From: Nitrospinae bacterium bin107
Lineage (GTDB): Bacteria > UBA8248
DNA length: 64,000 nucleotides
NCBI GenBank assembly: GCA_002238965.1
Contig: MPNJ01000009.1
Location: forward strand, 1-64,000
Reading direction: 5' to 3'
Below are positions 53,544-64,000 of the stretch, piece after piece. The first letter of the stretch is position 1; each line of letters opens with the position of its first letter. A program made the position numbers and the translations under genes. The notes under the pieces are model-generated. The model saw only the letters and a program-made list of their open reading frames with translations, did not search any database and was not told the origin of the DNA.

Positions 53544-55076
53544 GTGGCGGATGAAACAACGCCATCGCCTGATGAGCGGGACGATGAAAATATTTTGACC
53601 CAGCAGCGCAGGAAGAAGCTCGAAGGGATACGAGCGTCGGGAGCCAACCCTTTCGTGAACCGGTTTTCGACGACGCACCAGATAGGCGTCATCGTCCAGG
53701 AATACCGTGACGTGCCTGCGGATGGTTTCGAGGAAGCGAAAGAGGCGAGTTTTTCCGTGGCGGGGAGAATCATCGCCAAGCGGGTGCAGGGGAAAGTCGC
53801 CTTTATCGACCTGCGGGACGGAGCGGGACAGATCCAGCTGTTCATCCGGATGAATGAAATCGGCGAGGAGGCTTTTCAATCCGCCAGGGATCTCGACATC
53901 GGCGACATCGTCGGGGCAGAGGGCGGGGTGTTCCGGACCAGGATGGGCGAACTCTCCATCTGGGTTCGCCGGATAAGCCTCCTGACGAAAAGTTTGCGGC
54001 CGTTGCCTGAAAAGTGGCATGGCCTCAGAAACGTGGAGGCCCGCTACCGGCAGCGGTATGTGGATCTGATCGCAAATCCCGAGGTGGTCGAGGTGTTCCG
54101 GGTGCGCACCCGGATGATTCAGTCGATGCGCCGCTTTCTGGACGAACTGAATTTTATCGAAGTCGAAACGCCGATGATGCAGGCCATCGCCGGCGGGGCG
54201 ACGGCCAGACCGTTCACGACCTACCACAATACCCTGGAAATGCCCTTGTTCCTCCGCGTGGCGCCCGAACTCTATCTCAAGCGCCTGGTTGTCGGTGGGA
54301 TGGACCGTGTCTACGAAATCAACCGCAATTTCAGGAATGAAGGCATATCCACCCAGCACAACCCCGAATTCACCATGCTGGAATTCTATATGGCGTATGC
54401 GGACTATAACGACTTGATGGAGTTGACGGAAAAGATGCTGGGGTCGCTGGCCCGGGAGATTATGGGGGATGACGTCCTGAAGTACGGGGACGAGGAAATC
54501 TCGTTTCGAGCGCCCTGGGCGCGGTATGAATGGCGCGATTCCATAATGTCGGTAGGTGGGGCGCCGGACGATGTGTTAGAGGATCATGGAAAAGCCCGGC
54601 TTTTCGCCAGAAAAGTTGCAGAACCCAGGGGGTATCCCATACCGGACGATATGAGTCACGTGCACATCCTGGAGTATCTGTTCGAGGAACTGGTGGAGCC
54701 GAAACTCAGGCAGCCCACGTTCGTCTATGATTTTCCAAAAGCCCTTTCGCCGCTCTCCAAGAGCCGGGAAGACGACCCGGATACCGTGGAGCGGTTTGAA
54801 CTCATCATCGCCGGGCGCGAGATCGCCAATGCCTACACGGAGTTGAATGATCCAGACGACCAGCGCGCGCGCTTCGAGCAACAAGAAGCGATGCGAGAGG
54901 CCGGCGATGAGGAGGCCCATGAGATCGACTGGGACTATCTGACGGCCCTGGAATACGGCCTGCCGCCTACGGCTGGGGAGGGAATCGGGATCGACAGGCT
55001 CGCGATGCTGCTGACGAATACGCATTCGATACGGGACGTCATCCTTTTCCCCCTGTTGCGCAAACACCAGGACTGA
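53544..55076 (+). CDS. lysS: Lysyl-tRNA synthetase, class II
   Basis: 510 aa from GTG 53544 (GGGAGGAG upstream). An OB-fold anticodon-binding domain comes first ('[22 protein letters not shown]'). The class II catalytic core has motif 2 around '[20 protein letters not shown]' and motif 3 in '[11 protein letters not shown]'. It charges tRNA-Lys. It begins the block lysS-lolC/E-lolD. Confidence 0.96.
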   Translation: MADETTPSPDERDDENILTQQRRKKLEGIRASGANPFVNRFSTTHQIGVIVQEYRDVPADGFEEAKEASFSVAGRIIAKRVQGKVAFIDLRDGAGQIQLFIRMNEIGEEAFQSARDLDIGDIVGAEGGVFRTRMGELSIWVRRISLLTKSLRPLPEKWHGLRNVEARYRQRYVDLIANPEVVEVFRVRTRMIQSMRRFLDELNFIEVETPMMQAIAGGATARPFTTYHNTLEMPLFLRVAPELYLKRLVVGGMDRVYEINRNFRNEGISTQHNPEFTMLEFYMAYADYNDLMELTEKMLGSLAREIMGDDVLKYGDEEISFRAPWARYEWRDSIMSVGGAPDDVLEDHGKARLFARKVAEPRGYPIPDDMSHVHILEYLFEELVEPKLRQPTFVYDFPKALSPLSKSREDDPDTVERFELIIAGREIANAYTELNDPDDQRARFEQQEAMREAGDEEAHEIDWDYLTALEYGLPPTAGEGIGIDRLAMLLTNTHSIRDVILFPLLRKHQD

Positions 55077-55078
55077 AA

Positions 55079-56341
55079 ATGTCATTATCCACGGAACTGT
55101 TCATCGGCTTCAGGCATTTGCGCTCGCGCAGCAAACTCGCCTTCGTCTCGCTCACGACCTGGATATCCGTACTGGGCATCGCGCTGGGCGTTGCCACCCT
55201 CATCGTTGTCGTGGGAGTCATGACCGGTTTTCAGCGGGAATTTCGTGACAAGATACTGGGCACGCAGAGTCATATTGTCATCACGAAATCAGGGGCTACC
55301 CTGATGCGCAAATGGCAGGATGTCCTGCAGAAGGCGCGCAAACATGAGGGCGTAGTGGCGGCGAGTCCTTTCGTCTACGGGCAGGCGATGTTCTCGTTCA
55401 AGAACCGTGTGTTGGGCGCGGTGGTGCGCGGGATTGTTCCGGGTCGGGAAATCGACGTGACGGACATCAGAAGATACTTGAAGGACGGTACGCTGAAAAA
55501 GATTTTGGGAAATACCAGCGCAGGCAAGCCCGGCATTATCATCGGGGCCGAGCTCGCGAAGAACTTGCACCTCAAAGAGGGTGATACGGTGATGATGGTC
55601 AGCCCCGTGGGCGTGGTTACGCCGATGGGCCTGGTGCCTCGAACAAAAAAATTTCAGGTGGTGGGAATCTTCCGCAGCGGCTTTTATCAGTACGATGCCA
55701 GCCTCTCGTTCATCTCGATGAAGGAAAGCCAGGCATTCTTTGGATTCGGCAAATCCGTGACGGGGGTGCATTTGCGTGTGAAGGACATTTTTTCGGCAGA
55801 GCGTATTTCCCGCAAAATTCAGGGAACTCTCTCTACCGACTATTTGTCGCGCTCCTGGCAGGAAATGAATCGCAACCTTTTTTCAGCGCTGAAAACGGAA
55901 AAAACCACGCTCACCATCCTTCTCCTCCTCGTCGTCGTCGTGGCCGCCTTCAACATCATAGGCTCACTGGTCATGGTGGTGATGGAGAAAGGGCGCGAAA
56001 TCGCGATCTTGAAGTCGATGGGGGCGACGAGCAGCGCAATTCTAAGAATATTTTTCGTGCAAGGCGCCTTTATCGGTTTGGTAGGCGCTGTATTGGGAAC
56101 CTGTGGGGGCCTCGTTCTGGGGTGGAATCTCCATATAGTTGAGGATTTCTTAGAGCGTGCCTTTGGTCTGGACATACTACCCCCCAGCGTTTACCATATA
56201 GAGAAATTACCGGTGCAGATGACGCCATTTGATGTCTCTGTTACTGCAATCACTGCTTTTTTTATTTGCTTGGCGGCGACACTTTATCCAGCGTGGCGGG
56301 CTTCTCGCGTCGATCCGGTAGAAAATCTCCGTTATGGTTGA
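55079..56341 (+). CDS. lolC: Lipoprotein-releasing ABC permease (LolC/LolE family)
   Basis: 420 aa, two bases after lysS. Topology is one N-terminal helix ('LTTWISVLGIALGVATLIVVVGVM'), a large periplasmic domain, and three C-terminal helices, the first starting 'LTILLLLVVVVAAFNIIGSL'; FtsX-type. Only one such permease gene is present before lolD, so the complex may use a homodimer (LolF-like) unless a second copy exists elsewhere. It extracts lipoproteins from the inner membrane with LolD. Confidence 0.9.
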   Translation: MSLSTELFIGFRHLRSRSKLAFVSLTTWISVLGIALGVATLIVVVGVMTGFQREFRDKILGTQSHIVITKSGATLMRKWQDVLQKARKHEGVVAASPFVYGQAMFSFKNRVLGAVVRGIVPGREIDVTDIRRYLKDGTLKKILGNTSAGKPGIIIGAELAKNLHLKEGDTVMMVSPVGVVTPMGLVPRTKKFQVVGIFRSGFYQYDASLSFISMKESQAFFGFGKSVTGVHLRVKDIFSAERISRKIQGTLSTDYLSRSWQEMNRNLFSALKTEKTTLTILLLLVVVVAAFNIIGSLVMVVMEKGREIAILKSMGATSSAILRIFFVQGAFIGLVGAVLGTCGGLVLGWNLHIVEDFLERAFGLDILPPSVYHIEKLPVQMTPFDVSVTAITAFFICLAATLYPAWRASRVDPVENLRYG

Positions 56342-57071
56342 TTCGGGTACATTGGAGATGAGCGAATCTGCTGCACCAAAAGGCGTGTCGACGCATGTCA
56401 TCTTCACCAGGGGACTGGAAAAATCATACGCCATGGGCAGCGGCGAGGTGATGGCTCTGAGCGGAGTTGATCTCGAAGTTGCGCATGGCGAGATGTTGGC
56501 CATCATGGGGGTCTCGGGAGCGGGGAAAACCACCTTGCTCCATATTTTGGGAGCACTCGACAGACCGACGAAAGGCGAAGTGATTCTGGAGGGCAAGAGC
56601 CTCCATGAGCGCTCCGAAGTCGAGTTGGCCCGATTGAGAAATCAGTATGTGGGTTTTGTATTCCAGTTTCATCATTTGTTGCCGGAGTTTTCCGGGCTGG
56701 AAAATGTTATGATACCCGGGATGCTGCGCGGCGCCCGGAAAAAAGAGGTGGAAGAGCAGGCGAAGGAATTGTTAAGCCGGATAGGCTTGGCTGACAGGTG
56801 GAATCATCGGCCGGGAGAACTTTCAGGCGGTGAGCAGCAAAGGGTTGCTATTGCCCGCGCGTTAATTAACAATCCTTCTGTAGTACTCGCGGATGAACCG
56901 ACGGGGAATCTGGATTCATCGACTGCGGAAACGATTTTTGAATTGCTTCGAGAAATTAACGAAAGAAGCGGACAAACGATTTTGGTGGCGACGCACAATG
57001 CTTCGATGGCGGAAAGAATGGATCGTGTGATCGCCGTGGTGGATGGAAAAATAGCTCATAATAAAAAGTAA
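56334..57071 (+). CDS. lolD: Lipoprotein-releasing ATPase LolD
   Basis: 245 aa, overlapping the permease by 8 bp. Walker A 'GVSGAGKTTLLHILGALDRP', signature 'LSGGEQQRVAIARAL', Walker B 'VVLADEPTGNLDS'. An N-terminal extension of about 20 residues may be trimmed by starting at an ATG at 56358. Its partner is the lolC/E-type product. Confidence 0.92.
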   Translation: MVDSGTLEMSESAAPKGVSTHVIFTRGLEKSYAMGSGEVMALSGVDLEVAHGEMLAIMGVSGAGKTTLLHILGALDRPTKGEVILEGKSLHERSEVELARLRNQYVGFVFQFHHLLPEFSGLENVMIPGMLRGARKKEVEEQAKELLSRIGLADRWNHRPGELSGGEQQRVAIARALINNPSVVLADEPTGNLDSSTAETIFELLREINERSGQTILVATHNASMAERMDRVIAVVDGKIAHNKK

Positions 57072-57081
57072 GGAGGGCCGT

Positions 57082-59526
57082 ATGTTCAAGCGATTCACCG
57101 AGCGCGCCCGTAAAGTCATTATCCTGGCCAGAGAAGAGGCGGAGCACTACCGTCACGAATATCTGGGAACCGAACACATACTGCTTGGCGTGCTGAAGGA
57201 CGGGGGCGGAATCGCCATCGCCGTTTTGCAGAAGCTGGGGGTCGACCCCAAACAGCTTCGGCTGGAGCTTGAACGTAATTTGCCCAAGAGTTTGAGCGGA
57301 CCCGTGGAAGGGGACATCCCGTTTACGCCGAAAGCGAAGAAAGTGCTTGAGTACGCCGTCGAAGAGGCCCGTCTGATGGGTCATAACTATATCGGCACCG
57401 AGCATCTGTTGTTGGGTATTGTCCGGGAGAAAGACGGATTGGCCGCGAAAATCCTGGCCAGCTTCGGCGTCAAGCTTCAGCAGACGCGAGAGCAGACCAT
57501 CAACCTCTTGAGGGAGCCGGTGGCTGCGCGCTCTCGCGAGAAGAGCAAGACACCCGCGCTCGATGAATTCGGGCGAGACCTCACGGAGTTTGCCGAAGAA
57601 GGGAAACTCGACCCGGTCATCGGGCGAGAGCAGGAAATAGAGCGCGTCATCCAGATTCTCGCGCGACGCACGAAAAACAACCCTGTCTTGATTGGCGAGC
57701 CCGGTGTCGGGAAAACGGCTATTGTCGAAGGCTTGGCTCAGTCGATTATCACGAAAGAAGTTCCCCAGATTTTGTACAACAAGCGCGTGGTTCAGCTTGA
57801 TCTGGGCGCTTTGGTCGCAGGGACGAAATATCGCGGTCAATTCGAGGCGCGCCTGAAAGCCATCATGAAGGAAATCACACAAAGCCAGGATGTGATTATC
57901 TTCATCGATGAACTGCATACTTTGGTAGGCGCGGGCGCGGCGGAAGGCTCCATCGATGCTTCGAACATGCTGAAACCCGCCCTCAGCCGCGGAGAAATTC
58001 AGTGCATCGGCGCCACCACGCTGGATGAGTATCGGAAATATATCGAGAAAAACGGCGCATTGGAGCGACGTTTCCAGTCTGTCATGGTGGACCCGCCGTC
58101 CGTGGATGATACGGTCAGTATACTGAAGGGTCTGAGAGACAAGTATGAGAAACACCACCGCGCGCAGCTGACGGACGATGCGCTCATCTCAGCCGTTCGC
58201 CTGTCATCCCAGTACGTGTCGGATCGCTTCTTGCCGGATAAGGCGATAGACGTCATTGATGAGGCGTGCAGCAAGGTACGTCTTGAGAAAGAAACCTTCC
58301 CCACCAATATACGGGATCTCCAGCGCCAGATAGAAGAGACGGTTCGCACGAAAAAAGACATGATCGAAAGGCAGGATTTTGAAAAGGCCGTCGAGTTGCG
58401 CGACCAGGAAGAACAGGACAGAAGCAGGCTCGACGAACTCAAAACTGAATGGGAGGCGGGTCAAACGAATGAGGAACCTTATGTCACCGAAGATGATGTG
58501 GCATATGTGGTCAGCCGGATGACCGGAATTCCGTTGCAGCGCATCGGAGAAGTGGAGAACGAGCGTCTTCTCCACATGGAAGAGGAGTTGAACAGCCACA
58601 TCATCGGACAGGAAGAAGCCACGCGCGCCATGACGAAGGCGGTTCGAAGGGCGCGTGCCGGCCTGAAAGGGCCCAAAAGGCCAATCGGCAGCTTCTTGTT
58701 CCTGGGTCCCACGGGCGTGGGCAAGACCGAGATGGCCAGAATGCTCGCCCAGTTCATGTTCGGCGACCCGAACTCCCTCATTCGCATTGACATGAGTGAA
58801 TATATGGAGAGATTCAACGTCTCCCGCCTCACGGGAGCGCCTCCGGGATACGTCGGCTATGAGGAGGGGGGACAACTCACCGAGCGTGTTCGCAGAAAGC
58901 CTTACTCCGTCGTGCTGCTCGATGAAATCGAGAAGGCGCATCCCGATGTTTACCACGTATTACTTCAAGTGATGGACGACGGTCTGCTCACCGACAGCTA
59001 TGGCCGTAATATTGACTTCAAGAATACCATCATCATCATGACTTCGAATCTGGCGGCCCGATCCATAGAAAAAGGGACATCCCTCGGCTTCCAGAAGGTG
59101 GACTCGGGCCTCAGCTTCGACAAAATGAAGGACAGCATTCGCGATGAACTGAAGCGCACCTTCAACCCCGAATTTTTGAACCGGATTGATGATGTCATCA
59201 TCTTCCGGCCGTTGACCCACGAGGACATCCTGAAAATTGTGGATATTGAAATCTCGAAGGTCAATGTGACGCTAAATGAAAAGGAAATGACGATTGAACT
59301 GAGCAACGAAGCCAAAGACTGGCTTGCCAGACAGGGGTTTGAACCGGCTTATGGGGCAAGGCCTCTGCGTCGCGTTATCCAAAGACACATTGAAGATACC
59401 CTCAGCGAAGAAGTTTTGCACGGCAAATTCCAGGACGGGGGAACGATCCTGGCGAAATTGGCTGGGGATGAATTGGTATTCGAATTGAAAGAAGACACGG
59501 AAGTGCTCAGTGTCCAAGACTTATAG
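57082..59526 (+). CDS. clpC: ATP-dependent Clp protease ATP-binding subunit ClpC
   Basis: 814 aa. An N-terminal double Clp repeat ('[20 protein letters not shown]' and '[18 protein letters not shown]') is followed by AAA+ domain 1 with 'GEPGVGKT', a central UVR-type segment ('[19 protein letters not shown]'), and AAA+ domain 2 with '[14 protein letters not shown]'. The UVR segment separates ClpC from ClpA and ClpB. It unfolds substrates for ClpP, which is not encoded here. It lies 10 bp after lolD, an unusual insertion in an envelope operon. No McsA/McsB adaptors are near. Confidence 0.95.
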   Translation: MFKRFTERARKVIILAREEAEHYRHEYLGTEHILLGVLKDGGGIAIAVLQKLGVDPKQLRLELERNLPKSLSGPVEGDIPFTPKAKKVLEYAVEEARLMGHNYIGTEHLLLGIVREKDGLAAKILASFGVKLQQTREQTINLLREPVAARSREKSKTPALDEFGRDLTEFAEEGKLDPVIGREQEIERVIQILARRTKNNPVLIGEPGVGKTAIVEGLAQSIITKEVPQILYNKRVVQLDLGALVAGTKYRGQFEARLKAIMKEITQSQDVIIFIDELHTLVGAGAAEGSIDASNMLKPALSRGEIQCIGATTLDEYRKYIEKNGALERRFQSVMVDPPSVDDTVSILKGLRDKYEKHHRAQLTDDALISAVRLSSQYVSDRFLPDKAIDVIDEACSKVRLEKETFPTNIRDLQRQIEETVRTKKDMIERQDFEKAVELRDQEEQDRSRLDELKTEWEAGQTNEEPYVTEDDVAYVVSRMTGIPLQRIGEVENERLLHMEEELNSHIIGQEEATRAMTKAVRRARAGLKGPKRPIGSFLFLGPTGVGKTEMARMLAQFMFGDPNSLIRIDMSEYMERFNVSRLTGAPPGYVGYEEGGQLTERVRRKPYSVVLLDEIEKAHPDVYHVLLQVMDDGLLTDSYGRNIDFKNTIIIMTSNLAARSIEKGTSLGFQKVDSGLSFDKMKDSIRDELKRTFNPEFLNRIDDVIIFRPLTHEDILKIVDIEISKVNVTLNEKEMTIELSNEAKDWLARQGFEPAYGARPLRRVIQRHIEDTLSEEVLHGKFQDGGTILAKLAGDELVFELKEDTEVLSVQDL

Positions 59527-59578
59527 TTTCACTGCAAAATTGAAACTTGTTTCCCCTTTTTCCTCAGGGGGTGGTCTT

Positions 59579-61894
59579 ATGTGTTGCGCGGCGAAGGTGT
59601 TGGCCTGCGCCGTCTTGGCCGTCTTGTCTCTTGTTGCCGTTCCGCATGAGGCGACAGGACAGTCAACCTCACCGGCCATCACGATACGGGCCATTGAAGT
59701 CAAAGGGAATCGCCGGGTCGATCGTTCCACCGTTCTTTTCTACGTGAAGCTCAAAGAGGGAAAAAACTACACCAACACGGAATTGGTTCGGCAAACCCGC
59801 GCGGATGTCCGGGCCATATACAAACTGGGATTCTTCCGGGATGTGAGAGTTCAGGTGGAGCCTCTTGAAGGGGGGCTCCGCGTGATATATCAACTCAGCG
59901 AAAAACCCACGATCAACAAGATCGAAATTATCGGTAACAGCAGCCTGGAACTCGATAAAATCCGCGAGCACATGACGGTGAAGGTCCAGACCATCGTCAA
60001 CGAATCCATTCTGAAAGAAAGTGTCCGTAACGTAAGAAAACTCTATCAGGATAGCGGCTATTATTTCGCGCGCGTGGAAGCGGTTCTCAAGGAAAGCGGC
60101 TTGAATACGGTGGCCGTCACCCTGGTGATCGATGAGGGTGAAAGCGTCAGCATCGGCTCGATTCATTTCGAAGGTAACGAGAACGTCTCCAAACGAGAAT
60201 TGCTCAAGACCATTGAAACCAGCGAAAAGGGCTTTTTCTCTTTCCTTACGAGTTCGGGGATATTCAACGAAGAAGAACTACAGAGGGACTTGGTGCGGAT
60301 TCGCTTGCTGTACGAGAGCCGTGGCTACGCCAAAGTTCAGGTCAGCCAGCCCGTCATTCGCGAGGACCGGGGGAGGAACCGCATCGATATAACGATTCCC
60401 ATCCGTGAAGGCTTTCGGTATAGAGTCGCCAAAGTCGAGGTCCGCGGCGGGGAGGACGTCATCCCCGTAGAAGAGATTCGTCGGAAAATGCTCGTTTTCG
60501 TCGGCGATATTTTCAACAAATCCCGCCTGCTCTCGGATGTGCGAAAGATAACAAATCAATTTTCCAACCGAGGCTATGCGTTCGTGGATGTGAACAGTTT
60601 CACGAAAACGGACGATAAGAAGAAAACGGTCGACATCACGGTACGAATCAACAAAGGGCGAAGGGTATACATCGGGAAAGTGGCGGTAACAGGCAATACC
60701 CGCACTCGCGAGAACGTGATTCGCCGCAACGTTCGCGTTATCGAAGGGTCTTTGTACAGCGCAAGAGGATTGGAGTTGACGCGTCAGCGTCTGAGACGCA
60801 AGAACTATTTCGAAACGGTGAAGGTCGTTGAAAAACGGCGTCCCGGCAACGATGAAATCCTCGATGTCGAAATTGAGGTGAAGGAAAAGCCGACCGGCTC
60901 CATAACGGGCGGCCTCGGCGTCAATAGCGACGAAGGGTTTTACGGGCAAGGCGAATTGCGAGAAGCGAATTTGTTCGGCAAGGGCCTGGTAGGCTCCTTG
61001 TTCACCAGAATTTCTTCCCAGCGTTTTGATTTGGTAATGGAATACTTCGACCCTAATTTCCGGGACTCCGGCTACTCGCTTGGAGGAAGCCTATTTTTTG
61101 TCGATCAGGAGTATGAGACTTTCGACAACGAAAAGCAGGGCGCCCGGATAACGGTCGGGAAGGAATTTCAGGAATTCCTGAGGGGTTTCCTCTCCTATGA
61201 GATCGCGGAATCGGAAATCAGCAATGTATCCACCACGGCGATATCCACGATTCTTGAGCAGGAAGGGGAGACTTTCCTCGAAAGCAGCATCATCCCGAGG
61301 CTGGTCTACGATAGCCTGAACAGACCCATTTTCCCGACGGATGGCACTTACTGGAGCATCGCCTCAACGATTTCTTCATCGGCGCTGGGTGGAAACGTCG
61401 ACGTTCTCACCGCGGAAGCAGAGTTCAGGCAATATCATAACATCGGCGAGCGTTTCCGAATCCGCGTTTTACGGGATTTGGTTTTGAGTTTGAGGGGCAA
61501 TGTTCGCTACGTCGAACCGCTGGATGGCGAAGCGCCCGCGTTCCGTCGTTTGTACGCCACCAGAAGGTACACCGTTCGAGGGTTTACTTCCAGCGATTTG
61601 GGGCCGAAGGATCCGCAGGGCGAAGCCATCGGCGGCTTCTCCGCCGCTCTCGGCTCAGCTGAATTGACGCATCCTTTCATTGGCCCGACACAGGTTGCGG
61701 TTTTCTTTGATATGGGAAACATTTGGGATGAGGATAGTGCCTTTGATTTCGGGGAATTGAGATACAGTGCAGGAATCGGCCTGCGCATCATAACGCCAAT
61801 CGGCCCCATGCGGCTCGATATCGGATACAAACTGGACAGAAAAGAGAATGAGCGCAGAAGGGAAGCACACTTGGGAATCGGAGCCGCGTTCTAG
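59579..61894 (+). CDS. bamA: Outer membrane protein assembly factor BamA
   Basis: 771 aa from ATG 59579, with AGGGGGTGG upstream; a GTG inside clpC is in frame but would disrupt the signal peptide. The signal peptide is about residues 1-28 ('LACAVLAVLSLVAVPHEATG'). Five POTRA-like repeats follow ('IRAIEVKGNRRVDRSTVLF', 'INKIEIIGNSSLELDKI', ...), then a C-terminal 16-strand barrel region with 'YTVRGFTSSDLGPKD' and end 'AHLGIGAAF' with terminal Phe. It inserts outer-membrane proteins. Confidence 0.96.
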   Translation: MCCAAKVLACAVLAVLSLVAVPHEATGQSTSPAITIRAIEVKGNRRVDRSTVLFYVKLKEGKNYTNTELVRQTRADVRAIYKLGFFRDVRVQVEPLEGGLRVIYQLSEKPTINKIEIIGNSSLELDKIREHMTVKVQTIVNESILKESVRNVRKLYQDSGYYFARVEAVLKESGLNTVAVTLVIDEGESVSIGSIHFEGNENVSKRELLKTIETSEKGFFSFLTSSGIFNEEELQRDLVRIRLLYESRGYAKVQVSQPVIREDRGRNRIDITIPIREGFRYRVAKVEVRGGEDVIPVEEIRRKMLVFVGDIFNKSRLLSDVRKITNQFSNRGYAFVDVNSFTKTDDKKKTVDITVRINKGRRVYIGKVAVTGNTRTRENVIRRNVRVIEGSLYSARGLELTRQRLRRKNYFETVKVVEKRRPGNDEILDVEIEVKEKPTGSITGGLGVNSDEGFYGQGELREANLFGKGLVGSLFTRISSQRFDLVMEYFDPNFRDSGYSLGGSLFFVDQEYETFDNEKQGARITVGKEFQEFLRGFLSYEIAESEISNVSTTAISTILEQEGETFLESSIIPRLVYDSLNRPIFPTDGTYWSIASTISSSALGGNVDVLTAEAEFRQYHNIGERFRIRVLRDLVLSLRGNVRYVEPLDGEAPAFRRLYATRRYTVRGFTSSDLGPKDPQGEAIGGFSAALGSAELTHPFIGPTQVAVFFDMGNIWDEDSAFDFGELRYSAGIGLRIITPIGPMRLDIGYKLDRKENERRREAHLGIGAAF

Positions 61895-61943
61895 GATCGC
61901 GCGTGTCGATTTGCCTTTGATTTTGATGAGGAGGATGTTTGAA

Positions 61944-62513
61944 GTGAGGCGGCATGGCCTATGTATTTTGATATTTCCGGTGCTTCTCGCCTTCGCCTAT
62001 GCAGGTCACGCGGAATCTGCGAATGCGAAATACGGCGTCGTAAACATTCAGCGCGTTTTACAAACTTCAAAAGGCGGGCGGACCGCGCGGTCGTTATTGG
62101 AAAGGGAGAAAAAGAGGCTCCAAACCACGATTCAAAAGAGGCGCGAAGATTTAGCTGCAATTGCGAAAAAAGTACGGGAGTTGCAATTGGAGATTGAGCA
62201 GAAAAGCGCAATTTGGCGCCAGGAAGAAAAAGAGCGCAAGGCGTTCGACTTGAGGTCTCAAAAAAGGGAGTTCGCGCGTGAGCAGGACAACTTGAGACGA
62301 TTGGTGCGAGAGAGCGAACGAGACCTTCAGGATCGCGGAAGAACCGCCACTAATACGGTTTTGAAGGAAGTTCGTGTCATCGTTGAGGAACTAGGGAAAC
62401 AAGAAGGTTTGGATGTCATTGTAGACGAAGCCTCTGGCGGTGTCTTGTTCTTTAACCCGGGAGTGGATCTAACTGAGAGGGTGATCAAGCTATACGACCA
62501 GAAGAAGAAATAA
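61944..62513 (+). CDS. skp: Periplasmic chaperone Skp/OmpH-like protein
   Basis: 189 aa from GTG 61944, which has GAGGAGG nine bases upstream; ATG codons just before are less well placed. A signal peptide ('[19 protein letters not shown]') is followed by '[16 protein letters not shown]', a long charged helix rich in Lys/Arg/Glu and a C-terminal strand ('[20 protein letters not shown]'). Location between bamA and lpxD is standard for Skp, which holds unfolded outer-membrane proteins. Confidence 0.88.
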   Translation: MRRHGLCILIFPVLLAFAYAGHAESANAKYGVVNIQRVLQTSKGGRTARSLLEREKKRLQTTIQKRREDLAAIAKKVRELQLEIEQKSAIWRQEEKERKAFDLRSQKREFAREQDNLRRLVRESERDLQDRGRTATNTVLKEVRVIVEELGKQEGLDVIVDEASGGVLFFNPGVDLTERVIKLYDQKKK

Positions 62514-62514
62514 A

Positions 62515-63522
62515 ATGCTTCTCGCAGACATCGCAAATCTGCTCGGCGGGGAACTTACCGGCGACGGTAACGTAGACTTACACGACGTGGCCGAGTATGA
62601 AAAGGCCACGCCAACGGATTTAAGCTATATTGATTCGGCGAAAAAGCTGAGTACGCATTCCAACGCAGGCGCCCTCATCGTTCCCCAGGGTATGGAAACC
62701 AATCGCCCGTCTATTTCCACCAGTAACCCCCGGTTATCTTTCGCTCGTGCGGTATCGCTGTTTCGACCACCTCGAAAATTCCAGCCGGGAATTGATGACG
62801 ACGCCAGAATTTCCGATACGGCGCGCCTGGGTGACGGTGTATATGTAGGCCCGTTCGCGTCCCTCGCCGGTGGTGTTGTGCTGGGCGACGGTTCATATAT
62901 CGGGGCGGGTGTGCATGTCGGCGAAAACGTGAACATCGGTTCGGGGTGTTTCATACATCCGAATTGTGTTTTGTGCGCTGATGTGGAAATCGGAGCGCGG
63001 GTGACCCTCCATGCCGGAGTCGTCGTAGGGGCGGATGGGTTTGGATATATTCCCGATGAGGAGGGACGTTTTTTCAAATACCCGCAGACGGGCACGGTTG
63101 TCATCGAGGATGATGTCGAAATCGGGGCGAACACTACGATTGATCGGGCCACGCTCACGGAAACGAGAATCGGCCGTGGCACGAAAATCGACAACCAGGT
63201 CCAAATAGCGCACAACGTCGTGATTGGGGAGGATTGCATACTAGCGAGCCAGGTGGGCATTGCGGGTAGTGTGACGATCGGACGGGGCGTCATGATGGGT
63301 GGGCGTGTCGGGGTGGCGGATCATGTCGAAATTGGTGATGACGCCAAGCTGGGTGCGAATTCCGGCGTGCTGAATAGTCTGGAGGGCGGGAAAACATATA
63401 TGCACTTTCCGGCGACGGAAATTCGCGATGCGCGTAGGCGAATTGCGGTATTGAAGAATTTGCCAAGGCTCTCGAAAAGAGTAAATCGACTCGAAAGAAA
63501 GATTGGTGAATTAGAATCATGA
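62515..63522 (+). CDS. lpxD: UDP-3-O-(acyl)glucosamine N-acyltransferase
   Basis: 335 aa. The N-terminal uridine-binding domain is followed by hexapeptide repeats from about residue 95 ('[20 protein letters not shown]'). The conserved stretch '[25 protein letters not shown]' and '[22 protein letters not shown]' hold the catalytic His and Lys-type binding residues. It adds the second acyl chain in lipid A synthesis, which shows this organism makes LPS. It overlaps fabZ by 4 bp. Confidence 0.95.
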   Translation: MLLADIANLLGGELTGDGNVDLHDVAEYEKATPTDLSYIDSAKKLSTHSNAGALIVPQGMETNRPSISTSNPRLSFARAVSLFRPPRKFQPGIDDDARISDTARLGDGVYVGPFASLAGGVVLGDGSYIGAGVHVGENVNIGSGCFIHPNCVLCADVEIGARVTLHAGVVVGADGFGYIPDEEGRFFKYPQTGTVVIEDDVEIGANTTIDRATLTETRIGRGTKIDNQVQIAHNVVIGEDCILASQVGIAGSVTIGRGVMMGGRVGVADHVEIGDDAKLGANSGVLNSLEGGKTYMHFPATEIRDARRRIAVLKNLPRLSKRVNRLERKIGELES

Positions 63523-63959
63523 TCGATAGTCAGCGGATTCAGGAACTAATCCCGCATAGAGATCCGTTTCTATTCGTCGATCAGGTAACGAATATCGACA
63601 CGGAAGAAAATTCTGTCGTAGCCCAGAAAAAAATTTCGATTGATGAACCTTTTTTCAGAGGGCATTTCCCTGGTAATCCCATCATGCCGGGTGTGTTGAT
63701 AATCGAAGCGTTGGCGCAGACCGGTTTGATTTGCCTGTTCGAGTTGAAATTGGCCGAGCCGGAGGCTGAATTTTTCTTCACGGGCATCGAGCAGGTAAAA
63801 TTCAGGCGTCCCGTTGTACCCGGCGATTTGTTGGAGTTGCACGCAAAACTCCTGAAAAACAGAAGGACTTTGTGGAAGTTCGAAGGGCGGGCATTTGCAG
63901 GGGGTCAAATAGCCGCCGAAGGTGTTTTCACTGCTTACGCCACTCCCCGTGCACGATAA
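63519..63959 (+). CDS. fabZ: 3-hydroxyacyl-ACP dehydratase
   Basis: 146 aa. The hot-dog fold has the catalytic region '[23 protein letters not shown]', which contains the active-site His and Glu. It dehydrates 3-hydroxyacyl-ACP during fatty-acid synthesis and supplies hydroxyacyl chains for lipid A. It starts within the lpxD stop codon. Confidence 0.95.
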   Translation: MIDSQRIQELIPHRDPFLFVDQVTNIDTEENSVVAQKKISIDEPFFRGHFPGNPIMPGVLIIEALAQTGLICLFELKLAEPEAEFFFTGIEQVKFRRPVVPGDLLELHAKLLKNRRTLWKFEGRAFAGGQIAAEGVFTAYATPRAR

Positions 63960-63962
63960 AAA

Positions 63963-64000
63963 TTGAGCGACATAGCCCCCACTTCTCATATCCATCCGGA
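63963..64000 (+). CDS. lpxA: Start of a probable lpxA (cut by window end)
   Basis: Just after fabZ a TTG at 63963 opens a frame reading M-S-D-I-A-P-T-S-H-I-H-P, which resembles the start of LpxA ('...IHP' leading to the hexapeptide repeats). The order lpxD-fabZ-lpxA is standard. Only 12 codons are visible, so this is a contextual call. Confidence 0.4.
   Translation, partial: MSDIAPTSHIHP

Overview
The window reads as a chromosomal contig from an uncultivated diderm (LPS-bearing) bacterium of moderately high GC. The evidence is a complete outer-membrane set: bamA, a Skp/OmpH chaperone, lpxD, fabZ, the first codons of a probable lpxA, lolC/E-lolD and lnt. Gene order and the mix of family-5 peptide importers, cyclase-family hydrolases and a UGSC selenoprotein resemble deltaproteobacterial, Nitrospinota or Tectomicrobia-type genomes. 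That placement is inference, not something the sequence proves.

Layout. (1) 1-17.3 kb is an accessory metabolic region on the + strand, broken up by repeat-filled intergenic gaps. It holds a cyclase-family hydrolase and a Zn-dependent dehydrogenase, a flavin reductase and HAD hydrolase, a class I glutamine amidotransferase, a CinA-like protein, a UGSC selenoprotein overlapping an unrecognised partner gene, a five-gene family-5 peptide/solute ABC importer, an M20 peptidase, and a class V aminotransferase-fold PLP enzyme. (2) 17.5-24.3 kb, on the - strand, is a compact siphophage-like tail module of eight tightly packed genes. No head, packaging or integrase genes are present and the tape-measure gene comes last. 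(3) 24.6-39.2 kb, + strand: an M23 endopeptidase, a gamma carbonic anhydrase-like protein, a Ppx/GppA phosphatase, then yceD-rpmF-plsX-fabH-fabD-acpP-fabF-rnc-smc-ftsY, with fabG absent from its usual place. (4) 39.6-46.1 kb, - strand: pyruvate carboxylase and a class A penicillin-binding protein. (5) 46.2-64 kb, + strand: HNH protein, uvrB-uvrC-lnt, prfB (with the programmed +1 frameshift), lysS, lolC/E-lolD, clpC, bamA-skp-lpxD-fabZ-(lpxA).

The most interesting single observation is the in-frame UGA at 7054-7056 in a U-G-S-C context, followed by a short hairpin, in a gene translationally coupled to a partner of unknown function and lying just upstream of an ABC importer. Other notable structure: an inverted pair of AT-rich 57-bp repeats at two convergent gene junctions about 22 kb apart, a GC-rich repeat with 10-bp phasing that also brackets the tail module, and several families of palindromic intergenic repeats that I see only in the first 17 kb. 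I found no rRNA, tRNA, CRISPR array or complete insertion sequence.
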